A stretch of 64,000 nt of DNA, taken from the NCBI RefSeq assembly GCF_004342985.1, contig NZ_SMBO01000004.1:1-64000 (forward strand), written 5' to 3'. Of this stretch, positions 17,655-25,656 are shown piece by piece. Position 1 is the first letter of the stretch. Each line of letters begins with the position of its first letter. The DNA comes from Novosphingobium sp. PhB57 (GTDB taxonomy: Bacteria; Pseudomonadota; Alphaproteobacteria; Sphingomonadales; Sphingomonadaceae). Under the pieces are notes generated by a model, which saw nothing but the letters and a program-made list of their open reading frames with translations, was not told the DNA's origin and did no database searches. Position numbers and translations under genes: made by a program.

Positions 17655-20144
17655 TCAGAAGCCGTAGCGCACCGTTCCCATCACATTGCGAGGCTGTCCG
17701 TAGACGCTCAGCGTATACATGCTGACGTAGTAGGTCTTGTCGAACAGGTTGTTGAGGTTGACCGAGGCGGACAGGCTGTCGTTGAACTCGTAGCGCGCCA
17801 TCAGGTTCGCCACCGCATAGTCACCTTGTGCGATGCGGAAGGTCTTGAACGGATAATAGGTTGCGCTGGTCCAGTTCACGCCGCCGCCCAGCGTAAGCGG
17901 CCGTTCGGCCACGTCGAAGCGGTAAGTGGTCCAGAACTTGACAGTATCCTTGGGAATCTGCGTGAGCGAACGCACGCCTTCGGCATCGCGGGTCACCACA
18001 TGGGTGTAGCTTGCCGAAAGGTTCCAGCCGGGCAGCACTTCGCCGTTGATTTCCGCCTCGATGCCGCGCGTCTTGGCGCCCTTCACCGGCCGATAGGCCT
18101 GCGTATCGGTCGTTCCGGGCACAAGATAGCCATCATCCAGTTCGCCCACGTTATCGCGAATGACCTGATAGAGCGCGACGCTGGCGTTGAGAGTGTCGTC
18201 CCGGAACGCGCCCTTCCAGCCAATCTCATAGTTCGAGCCGATCACCGGCGGCAGGATATTGCCGTTACGGTCGAGGCTGCTCTGCGGCTGGAAGATGTCG
18301 GCATAGCTGGCATAGAGCGAATGATGCCGGTTCAGATCCACCACTACCCCCGCATAGGGTGTGAACTTGCCGCGCGCCTTCGTATCACCATAACTGAACC
18401 CGGTGCCGGTTGCGGGATAGCTGAGGTAATTCTCGTAATCGAAGTTGGTCAGTCGCCCACCGAGAATGACATTCACGTTCGCCAAGGGCTTCAGGCGCGC
18501 AGAGGCGTTGATGCCCTGTTGCTTGTAATAGAAGTATTGCGTCAGCGCCGGTGCATACCCCGAAGGCTGCGGGAACTGGTTGTTCCACGTATAATAGTTA
18601 AACGCCTTGCTGTCCGTCGATGTCGAGGCAGCATAGTCATTGAAGTAACGGTTATAATTGTAGCTGAAGTATAGCTCATGTTCCTGACCGAAGAGATGAA
18701 GCGGCCCCGATAACGCCACTAGCACGCCTTGCTGATCCTGCCTCGCAAAGCCTTCGGATACGTCGGCATTGGCCTGTCCTGTCTCCTGGTCGAGAGATGC
18801 GGCAACCGAACTGGGCTGGTATCGGGCGGTGTTGAAGTGACGGTCCACCGTCATGAAGTTCGCATTGGCCTTCAGCATCCAATCGTACGGCAGTCGCTGC
18901 TCAAGGGCTAATGCGTAGTTATAGGTGTCGAAATCGTCGCCGCCCCAATTGGCACCGCTGCTGGTGGAGCGCGAAAAATGGGTCTGCTGGCCATTGCTGA
19001 ATACGCCAGCGACGCCCGGCGAACCTTCGGGACGATAACGCTGGTAATCGATGCTGGCACGCACGAGTGTGGTCGCACCCAGATCGGCCTCAATCACGCC
19101 GTAGAGCAGATTGCTCTTCTGACTATAGGCATCCATGAACGTGTCATTGTCCTGCGCCATCGCGACCGCCCGGGCACGAAGCGCGCCCCCCTTGATCAGA
19201 GGTCCGGAGATATCCGCTTCGGCGCGATAGAAATTCCAGGAACCCACATTGGTCTGGAGATACCCTTGCAATTCCCGGGTAGGCCGCTTGCGGATCAGGT
19301 TGACGAGGCCACCCGGATCACCGGCGCCCGTCATCAGGCCAGTGGCGCCGCGCAACACCTCGATCCGATCGTAAAGCGCAGTGTCCAAGGCGGTCTGCGG
19401 CACGGTGCGGGTCGTGTTCTGCACTTGGGTGAGCACGCCGTCGTACTGAAAGCTGTTGACTGCACCGCCGCGCGCGGAAATGCCGAAGCGCTCGCCACCA
19501 TCGCGCGTCAGATTGATGCCCGGCGTCTGTTGGAGGACGTCGGTGATCGATATAAGACGCTGATCGTCCATGCGCTCACGGGTGATGACGCTGATCGACT
19601 GCGGGGTTTCGCGCAAGGTCAAATTCAACCCGGTGGACGTGCTGCTGGGCGCCCTGGTGGTGTAGGAGCGCGTACCTTCCGTTGCGGAGGCATCACTGCT
19701 CAGGATCGTCCCGCCATCGCCCCCTTCCCCGGCACCCGAGACCTTGACCGGCCCCAACTGGATCGCGTCGCCCTGTGCGCTTTCCGGTGCCCGCACAAGC
19801 GCGACCGAGCGTCCATCGATCTGGCGCCAGGTGACGCCCGTTCCGGCGAGGAGGCGGCTGAGAGCCTCGAACGATCCGAGATTGCCCGAAACCCCGGGGC
19901 TCTGTCGTCCAGCCAGAACACCCTGGTCTGCCGTTACCCGCATTCCGGACTGGAGGCCGAATGCCATGATGGCTGATTCAAGCGACTGCGGCGCAATGTT
20001 GAACTGCGTGGCCCGCGATGCGGCGGTGGTCTGGGCAGTGGCAGGCAAGCTCGGAACCATGGCCGCCGCGCTGGCACCGATCAGCAAAGCCTTGATGACA
20101 GCACTTGCTCGCCGAGTATGCGGCGAGGACGAAACTTCAATCAT
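17655..20144 (-). CDS. FecA-like TonB-dependent receptor with signalling domain
   Basis: An 829-residue outer-membrane receptor. After the signal peptide (cleavage near ATAQT) comes an STN domain at about 45-120 (FNIAPQSLESAIMAFGLQSGMRVTAD, LLAGTGVTW, the short N-terminal domain that contacts FecR). The plug follows (LTLRETPQSISVITRERMDDQ, RIEVLRGATGLMTGAGDPGG), then a barrel ending in RYGF. With FecR and an ECF sigma factor upstream on the same strand, this is a complete trans-envelope signalling receptor that induces its own expression. A Fur-like box lies about 35-50 bases upstream; GGGGG precedes the ATG. Confidence 0.95.
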   Translation of the reverse strand: MIEVSSSPHTRRASAVIKALLIGASAAAMVPSLPATAQTTAASRATQFNIAPQSLESAIMAFGLQSGMRVTADQGVLAGRQSPGVSGNLGSFEALSRLLAGTGVTWRQIDGRSVALVRAPESAQGDAIQLGPVKVSGAGEGGDGGTILSSDASATEGTRSYTTRAPSSTSTGLNLTLRETPQSISVITRERMDDQRLISITDVLQQTPGINLTRDGGERFGISARGGAVNSFQYDGVLTQVQNTTRTVPQTALDTALYDRIEVLRGATGLMTGAGDPGGLVNLIRKRPTRELQGYLQTNVGSWNFYRAEADISGPLIKGGALRARAVAMAQDNDTFMDAYSQKSNLLYGVIEADLGATTLVRASIDYQRYRPEGSPGVAGVFSNGQQTHFSRSTSSGANWGGDDFDTYNYALALEQRLPYDWMLKANANFMTVDRHFNTARYQPSSVAASLDQETGQANADVSEGFARQDQQGVLVALSGPLHLFGQEHELYFSYNYNRYFNDYAASTSTDSKAFNYYTWNNQFPQPSGYAPALTQYFYYKQQGINASARLKPLANVNVILGGRLTNFDYENYLSYPATGTGFSYGDTKARGKFTPYAGVVVDLNRHHSLYASYADIFQPQSSLDRNGNILPPVIGSNYEIGWKGAFRDDTLNASVALYQVIRDNVGELDDGYLVPGTTDTQAYRPVKGAKTRGIEAEINGEVLPGWNLSASYTHVVTRDAEGVRSLTQIPKDTVKFWTTYRFDVAERPLTLGGGVNWTSATYYPFKTFRIAQGDYAVANLMARYEFNDSLSASVNLNNLFDKTYYVSMYTLSVYGQPRNVMGTVRYGF

Positions 20145-20178
20145 GAAACCCCCGGGTTCGTTAGTTCAGGACGGCATG

Positions 20179-20195
20179 TTGCGCGTGCTTCGCAA
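20179..20195. promoter_or_regulatory. Fur-like box upstream of FecA-like receptor
   Basis: TTGCGCGTGCTTCGCAA has 5-bp outer arms TTGCG/CGCAA and fits the same TTGCGnGnnnTTYGCAA form as the sites at 6592 and 21961. It lies in the 110-base gap before the receptor gene. Confidence 0.55.
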
Positions 20196-20254
20196 TAGCC
20201 ATTCATGGACACGACGAAGCCCAGGTCTGGTTTGTCTCACACTGCGAGAAAAAT

Positions 20255-21286
20255 TTATGGATGGGGATCGGGCGCGGAGACAAGGATGAGCCACGGCGTG
20301 ATATGGGTCATGTTCGCGCCGCTGGAATTAAGCAGGATCTGCAGCGAACCGACCGGATCGCCGAGGTCGTAGACGCCGGTAACGCGGGCCATCCTTAGCG
20401 CATCGCCGCGCAAAATTATCCGCCCCGAAAAATGCCTCTGAAGCACTTCGACAACTTCCGACACGCTGGCATTGCGTACGGCCAGTCGACCGCCGCGCCA
20501 TGCGCCAATTTCTAGGGAACTGACGGCAAGGCTTGCTGCCTTGCCCGTTTGCCGATCGACCGTCAGGCGTTGTCCGGGCTTAAGAGCAGCAACAACCGGC
20601 CTTCTACCCGCACGCTCGACCCGCACGGAACCCCGGGCAACGCTGACACTCAAGGTCTCGTCCGTCATCCCCACGTCGAAAGCCGTGCCGGTGACCGTCA
20701 CGGTCATGTCCTCGGCTTGCACCGTAAATGGGCGCGACGGATCGTGCGCGACATCGAACCATGCTTCGCCCTCCAGCAGACCGATCCTGCGACCCCCATG
20801 GCTGAAGTCTTGGGTGATCGCGCTGCGGGCGCTCAATATGACCTTCGAACCGTCCTGCAGCGCAAGAGGCTCGATCTCACCGGTTCCGCTTGCATAATCC
20901 GAGCGAAGCTGGAGCAGGATTTGAGGACCCGTGACCACGGCAACGAGCGCGGCCGCGACCGCCCCCAACGCCGCGCGCCTTGCCGCGCGAGAATGGGAAC
21001 GTCGAGACTGTGTCGATTTTCGTGCCGGCGGAGCACCCAACGCCGGCAGTTCATCCCGGCGCGCCTGCCAATCGGCGCGGTGAACAGGTTCGGTCTGCCG
21101 CGAGGCACGTAAAGAGCGCTCCAATAGCGCCCATGCTGCCTGATGTGACGCCTCGCTTTCCAGCCAGGCCTCGAACGCGCTGCGAAGTTGCAGATCGTCG
21201 GGCTCGTCCTGGAGACGCAAATGCCAGTCCGATGCATCGAGCAGCACCTGATCCGGCAAGCCCATTCTATCGTCGGATACAGTCAT
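20255..21286 (-). CDS. FecR-type anti-sigma regulator
   Basis: A 343-residue inner-membrane regulator. A cytoplasmic N-terminus with the DUF4880-like segment (ASDWHLRLQDEPDD, FEAWLESEASHQAAW) is followed by one transmembrane helix (GAVAAALVAVVTG, near 110-125). The periplasmic FecR domain (LQDGSKVILSARSAI, GEAWFDVAHDPSRPFTV, VTVTGTAFDVG) and a C-terminal STN-like segment that meets the receptor complete it. ATG 21286 (MTVSDD) is chosen over the TTG at 21316. The sigma gene lies 78 bases upstream and the receptor follows. Confidence 0.9.
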   Translation of the reverse strand: MTVSDDRMGLPDQVLLDASDWHLRLQDEPDDLQLRSAFEAWLESEASHQAAWALLERSLRASRQTEPVHRADWQARRDELPALGAPPARKSTQSRRSHSRAARRAALGAVAAALVAVVTGPQILLQLRSDYASGTGEIEPLALQDGSKVILSARSAITQDFSHGGRRIGLLEGEAWFDVAHDPSRPFTVQAEDMTVTVTGTAFDVGMTDETLSVSVARGSVRVERAGRRPVVAALKPGQRLTVDRQTGKAASLAVSSLEIGAWRGGRLAVRNASVSEVVEVLQRHFSGRIILRGDALRMARVTGVYDLGDPVGSLQILLNSSGANMTHITPWLILVSAPDPHP

Positions 21287-21364
21287 CGCTGAGGCTTTAC
21301 CTCGCCGGGCGACCAAGTGCGGCAGCCAGCTTCATCCATATGACGAGCGCCAAGGATATCTGTC

Positions 21365-21946
21365 TCAGGCCGCATGGTCATCGTCCTTCATGCCGATCCG
21401 TTCCACGGCGCGCATGACGTGAAGCATCGCCTCCTGAACCAGGCGATGCGCGGTGGCGCGCGAAACCTCAAGCTGCTGGGCAATCGCTGCCGAGGACAAC
21501 TCACCGAAAACGCTCATCTCGTAGGCGCGGCGTTTCTTTTCAGGCAGTTCGGCCAGCGCGGCAAGGACGATCCGCGCCTCGTCATTGCAGATCAGTTCGT
21601 CTTCCGCGGAGGGGGCAAGCGGAAGCGGATCGCGTGTAAGGGCATAGGCCGCATCGCGCCGTTTTTCGGCCGCGTCACGCCGGGTCCAGTCGATAGCGAT
21701 GTTGCGCACGATGCGATAGAGATAGCCGACCGGCGTGCGCAGCCCGAGCAAAAGCGGCGGCCGCGTCGGCACGAAGCGGAAGTAAGCCTCCTGCACGACA
21801 TCCTCGGCATTGTCGCGCGATCCCACGATCGGCGCCGCGTAGTCTACGAGCGCAGGCCGATGCTCGGCATAGATGCGCAAGCGGGCCTGTACGCTGTTCA
21901 AATCGCGTGCCTTCTCGGATGGTTGCTTCGCAGATATGCCTGCCAC
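21365..21946 (-). CDS. FecI-type ECF sigma factor
   Basis: A 193-residue sigma factor with region 2 (YAAPIVGSRDNAEDVVQEAYFRF, GYLYRIVRNIAIDWTRR) and region 4 (LAELPEKKRRAYEMSVFGELSSAAIAQQLEVSRATAHRLVQEAM), the pattern of iron-starvation FecI factors. The start is GTG 21946. A Fur-like palindrome lies 15 bases upstream of the start, so the sigma gene should be iron-repressed. Released by FecR, it would then drive the receptor gene at 20144. Confidence 0.92.
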   Translation of the reverse strand: MAGISAKQPSEKARDLNSVQARLRIYAEHRPALVDYAAPIVGSRDNAEDVVQEAYFRFVPTRPPLLLGLRTPVGYLYRIVRNIAIDWTRRDAAEKRRDAAYALTRDPLPLAPSAEDELICNDEARIVLAALAELPEKKRRAYEMSVFGELSSAAIAQQLEVSRATAHRLVQEAMLHVMRAVERIGMKDDDHAA

Positions 21947-21960
21947 GCCCCACTAGCTTA

Positions 21961-21977
21961 TTGCGAGAGATTTGCAA
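21961..21977. promoter_or_regulatory. Fur-like box upstream of the FecI-type gene
   Basis: TTGCGAGAGATTTGCAA sits in a longer dyad with outer arms TATTGC (21959-21964) and GCAATA (21974-21979). It is immediately upstream of the sigma factor start and shares the consensus seen at 6592 and 20179. It is the best candidate Fur site in the window. Confidence 0.65.
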
Positions 21978-22179
21978 TATCGCTGGTGGAGCGATTTTCC
22001 GCAGGTCGATCGGGCGTGCGGACTCAGGGCAAATGTTGGGCCATGACTCTCTTGGAAAAGCGGGCCATGCCAATGTGTTGGGAGAATGATCGAGGAGCGC
22101 GCAGGCCTAACCTCGCACCACCATTCATCGTGCCAGTGAACGGCAGTCGTCCGTTAGGAGGTCGAAGGTATAAGCTTTG

Positions 22180-23469
22180 TCAAATTCGCCTTAGCAGTTC
22201 TCTACTCGCCAGGGCGACGGCCTTGATTTGAGCGCTGTCGACATTCCCGCCTGTATCACCAGCCACATGATGATAGGGATTGGAACCAATGAACCCGATG
22301 ACATTAGGATAGCCGGCCCGGATAGCAGTCCCAGCTTCACCTGCTCCGCCATCAGTCACAAAAGCGGGATCGGCCCATCCTTCCCACCCCGCAAGAACGG
22401 AACGCGCGAGACTGTCTGTTCCGGCGGTGACGATGCAACTGCGTGGCGCGGTTCCATCAGGAAGGACGCTCAGTCGCCCTTCGTATTCCTGGGTTGCCTT
22501 GGTAACGACGCTGGCGCCGAAGAGCAGAAACAGCGCCGTATCCCGAGGCTGGGGGAGCAATTGTCCAATCTGGTGCGACGCTCCCAAATTCTCGTATTCG
22601 TGCCCGCTATTGCTGCTGAAGATCACGTTGAGCGCCAATCCGCTGGTCGGCAGCCACCGCATGAGATCGAGCCAGATCGCAATGCCCGGCCCCCGTTCGG
22701 CCGCGCAGGTCATCCATCCCGATCGCGGCGTGGTGACAATGACCGTCTTCGCCCAGCCGGGTGCCGACCATCGCCCTGCAATATTGAATGCGCCCCGCCT
22801 CCCTGCCCGCCCCACTATGAAGAGCCGTGCAGTCTCCTTCTTTCCGGCAGCTTCGAAGAAAGGCCCAGCATCGCGGGGAGCCAGGCATGCGGTGGGAAGC
22901 GAAAACAGCGGCTCGTCGCCCGGTGCATTGAGTGCGATGGCCTCGCCGGTCGGACCGTTGGTGACCAGGATCGCTCCATTGGCACCCGCATCCTCGCACG
23001 CCTTCACGGCCTTGCGGATGATCGGCGCAGTGGCTGTCGACCAGCCTTGCCGTGGCAGGTCGACAAGCACCAGCGCGCCGCCCGGGATCTGTTCGGGCTT
23101 GAGCGGGTCAAAGCGGAACAGGCGCCCTTCGACGCCTTCACGCGGCGTCTGCTTCACGATGGCTTGTGCAATCAGGCGTGCCGACGATCCCCCAGCACGC
23201 AGTTCGACCACATCGGGTTCAAAGAAGGGAGCCTCGAATATCGAGCGCTCGACTTTGTAACCCGCTCTGGCGAGTTCCCCGGCAATCCATTCGCCAGAGG
23301 CATTATCGCCGGCACCGCCCGACGCCTTCGAACCAAACGCGATATAGCGGCGCAGGTCTTCCTCGATCATATCCGGGCTTGCGAGCGATCCGTCCCTCGC
23401 CAGCGCGGAGGCGGCATCAAACAGAAAAGGCGTTGCGGCAATCGATGCCAGAACCTCGCGGCGGTTCAT
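22180..23469 (-). CDS. Exported M28-like peptidase-family protein, metal site degenerate
   Basis: A 429-residue protein with an RR-containing signal peptide (MNRREVLASIAATPFLF) and an M28/PA-domain layout. N-terminal SGEWIAGELARAGYKVE is followed by a PA-like GANGAILVTNG, then a peptidase fold with SNSGHEYENLGAS and PYHHVAGDTGGN. The usual first zinc ligands (an H-x-D on the strand before the GA-D loop) are not seen; the corresponding strand reads VIVTTPRSGWMT. It may be inactive or use another chemistry. ATG 23469 has AGAGG upstream. It is the last gene of the receptor-hydrolase-enolase operon. Confidence 0.8.
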   Translation of the reverse strand: MNRREVLASIAATPFLFDAASALARDGSLASPDMIEEDLRRYIAFGSKASGGAGDNASGEWIAGELARAGYKVERSIFEAPFFEPDVVELRAGGSSARLIAQAIVKQTPREGVEGRLFRFDPLKPEQIPGGALVLVDLPRQGWSTATAPIIRKAVKACEDAGANGAILVTNGPTGEAIALNAPGDEPLFSLPTACLAPRDAGPFFEAAGKKETARLFIVGRAGRRGAFNIAGRWSAPGWAKTVIVTTPRSGWMTCAAERGPGIAIWLDLMRWLPTSGLALNVIFSSNSGHEYENLGASHQIGQLLPQPRDTALFLLFGASVVTKATQEYEGRLSVLPDGTAPRSCIVTAGTDSLARSVLAGWEGWADPAFVTDGGAGEAGTAIRAGYPNVIGFIGSNPYHHVAGDTGGNVDSAQIKAVALASRELLRRI

Positions 23470-23509
23470 TGCAAACCTCTTTTTACGGGACGATCGAAGG
23501 CCAACGCCG

Positions 23510-24712
23510 TCATGCGGCATATCGCGCAACCGTTTTCATGTTCAATTCGACGCCGAGACCCGGCTTCTTTGAAAGTGCCAAGTTGCCTCCGGTAACGTCC
23601 TCGGGCGTATCCAGCAGATCGGCGCGCCATGGGACTTCGCCATAAGCGAACTCCAGGATGTTGAAGTTGGGAACCGTTGCCATCACTTGCGCCGCCGCCA
23701 CCGTACCGACCGGGCTTGCCGGTCCATGCGGTGAGACGGGAACTCCTGCCGCTTCGGCGATGGCGGCAATCTTCTTCAACTCCAGCATGCCGCCGCAAAG
23801 CTTCACGTCGGGCATGACGATATCGACGGCACCAGACCGGATGTAGCGATAGAAGGCAGCGATGCCATGAAGCGCCTCGCCGCCGGCAGTCGTCATCGGG
23901 GCCGCTTTGTTGATGGCGGCGAGATCGTCAAAACCGTCTTCTGCCGTAACTTCCTCCAGCCAGAAGAGATTGAGCGGTTCGAAACGCCGTAAAAGCTTGA
24001 GCCCCTGTGCGAGCGTGAAGCGGCTATGCACGTCTATCAACAGGCGGCGGTTCGGCCCGATTACCTGCCGTACCGCTTCGGCACAGGCGATGCCGTGATG
24101 AGTGCCGGCCGCAACATCTGCGTCATCCGACGGAATTTTCGGCATCTCATCAAAAGGCGCGAGTTTGACAGCATCGAAACCCGCATCGACCGCGCGCTGC
24201 GCCATGGCAGCGAAGCCTTCCGGCGTGCGGGGATCGGCTGAGCGGTTGATATTGGCATAGAGCGGAATGCGGTCATGCAGTCTGCCTCCGAAGAGCTGGT
24301 GAACCGGCTGTCCCGTCGTCTTGCCGATGAGATCCCACATGCACTGTTCCAACGCGCTCGCCGCTGACCGCGCCTTGCCCGCCGATCCAGCCACGATCTG
24401 GTTCGCGGCCTGCCGAAACCATTCCACATCGAAGACCTGTCGGCCACGCAGCAAATCGGTCAGCTGCTTGAGATAGGCCACCGTCTGCCGATCATCGCCG
24501 CCGTGCGACGCATCGCCGATCCCGGTCAGACCATTGGCGGTCTTTAGCCTTGCCAGCACCCAGTTTCCACGCCTGTTCACATGAACCTCGAACACGTCGA
24601 GGTCAGCGATTGTGGTCTCCGCCGTTTGGCGCGGCAGGGCCAACGCCGTTGTCGGAGCCAAGGCCGCAAAAGGTGCCACGACAAGGCCCTGCAATAGGTT
24701 CCTGCGTTCCAT
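23510..24712 (-). CDS. Exported enolase-superfamily protein (sugar-acid dehydratase-like)
   Basis: A 400-residue protein with a Tat-like signal peptide (MERRNLLQGLVVAPFAALAP) followed by a mandelate racemase/muconate lactonising-type fold. Candidate active-site residues are Lys183 (AVKLAP), Asp227 and His229 (LLIDVHSRF), Glu253/254 (FWLEEV), Glu279 (GGEA), Asp302 (MPDVKLCGG) and His329 (SPHGPASP). The D-x-H pair with a late His resembles acid-sugar dehydratases such as galactonate dehydratase rather than the KxK epimerases. Export of an enolase-superfamily enzyme is uncommon. ATG 24712 overlaps the stop of the hydrolase gene (ATGA). Substrate unknown. Confidence 0.85.
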   Translation of the reverse strand: MERRNLLQGLVVAPFAALAPTTALALPRQTAETTIADLDVFEVHVNRRGNWVLARLKTANGLTGIGDASHGGDDRQTVAYLKQLTDLLRGRQVFDVEWFRQAANQIVAGSAGKARSAASALEQCMWDLIGKTTGQPVHQLFGGRLHDRIPLYANINRSADPRTPEGFAAMAQRAVDAGFDAVKLAPFDEMPKIPSDDADVAAGTHHGIACAEAVRQVIGPNRRLLIDVHSRFTLAQGLKLLRRFEPLNLFWLEEVTAEDGFDDLAAINKAAPMTTAGGEALHGIAAFYRYIRSGAVDIVMPDVKLCGGMLELKKIAAIAEAAGVPVSPHGPASPVGTVAAAQVMATVPNFNILEFAYGEVPWRADLLDTPEDVTGGNLALSKKPGLGVELNMKTVARYAA

Positions 24713-25638
24713 CAGCGTTCCACCCGGGCATCGGTGCCCTCTTGCAGAACCGTCTCGTCCCGTTCGCCCGCAAAGTAGCGGGCCAGTAGCCAGGCAACCG
24801 CCCCCGGCTGTTCGGGAAGAATCGCATGGCTTGCCCGGCGAAGGGTAACCGTGCGCAACCGGTCGCCGATATCGGCTTTCAACTGGTCGGCATTGCCACT
24901 CGGCGCGACGGGATCCTCGTCGGCCTGCACAAGCAGAATCGGGGCGCTGCCACCGCTCCACCATTGGTCGACCGACGATCCCTTCATGGCCGCCCCCTGA
25001 AAGGCCAGCGCCTGCCCGTACCATCCGGTCAGCCAAACTCTAGGATCATGACCCGGCGCGAAAAACGCCGTCTGGAGAGCCTTCAGCCGCGCCGCGTCCG
25101 AAAAGCCGCTTTCGGACGCAGAAACGGTTATGGAATCGCCCACTTGCGGAAGAGGCTTCGCCTTGCCGCCGCCAGCCAGCAGCACGACATCACGGACGGT
25201 CCCCGGACTGGAGGTCGCCAGTGCGCGGGCGACCCGGTTGCCGAATGCATGGCCGACGACATGAACCGGTCCATTGCAAAGCCTGGCCGCTGCCACTTCA
25301 GCGTCATGTGCCAGATCGAACAGGCTAGCCGGTGCAGGCCCCTGGGTACGGCCGGTTCCACGCGGATCGGGAAGAATCGACATATACCCCTCCCGGGCCA
25401 GCAACGAGGCCACCTCGTCGAAATCGGCAACGCCGCGCGCCAGGGAGGGAATGAACAGTATCGGTGTTCCCTTGCCGATTGTGCGGATATGGATGTGCAC
25501 GCCCTCTCCGGCATCGACCTCAATGCCGCCGGGAGCCTGTTCGCATTGACCGGGTGCCGCGTTTGGCGCGGCCTGGACCGATACCGGCAGCATCGCGAAG
25601 GGCAGCACGAGCGGTAACAAGCGATTGATGAACGACAA
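24712..25638 (-). CDS. Exported alpha/beta-hydrolase-fold protein with Ala at the nucleophile
   Basis: A 308-residue protein with a Sec signal peptide (cleavage near VQAAP) and an alpha/beta-hydrolase fold: ILFIPSLARG oxyanion region, DPRGTGRT, an acid in QADEDPV and a catalytic-type His in RASHAILPE. The nucleophile elbow reads VVGHAFGNRVAR, so the usual Ser in G-x-S-x-G is Ala131. It may be non-hydrolytic or use a different mechanism. The TTG start at 25638 is supported by GGAG 8 bases upstream; no ATG is nearby. It sits 18 bases behind the receptor gene and is coupled to the enolase-like gene. Confidence 0.85.
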   Translation of the reverse strand: MSFINRLLPLVLPFAMLPVSVQAAPNAAPGQCEQAPGGIEVDAGEGVHIHIRTIGKGTPILFIPSLARGVADFDEVASLLAREGYMSILPDPRGTGRTQGPAPASLFDLAHDAEVAAARLCNGPVHVVGHAFGNRVARALATSSPGTVRDVVLLAGGGKAKPLPQVGDSITVSASESGFSDAARLKALQTAFFAPGHDPRVWLTGWYGQALAFQGAAMKGSSVDQWWSGGSAPILLVQADEDPVAPSGNADQLKADIGDRLRTVTLRRASHAILPEQPGAVAWLLARYFAGERDETVLQEGTDARVER

Positions 25639-25656
25639 GACCGTTCTCCCTCTTTC

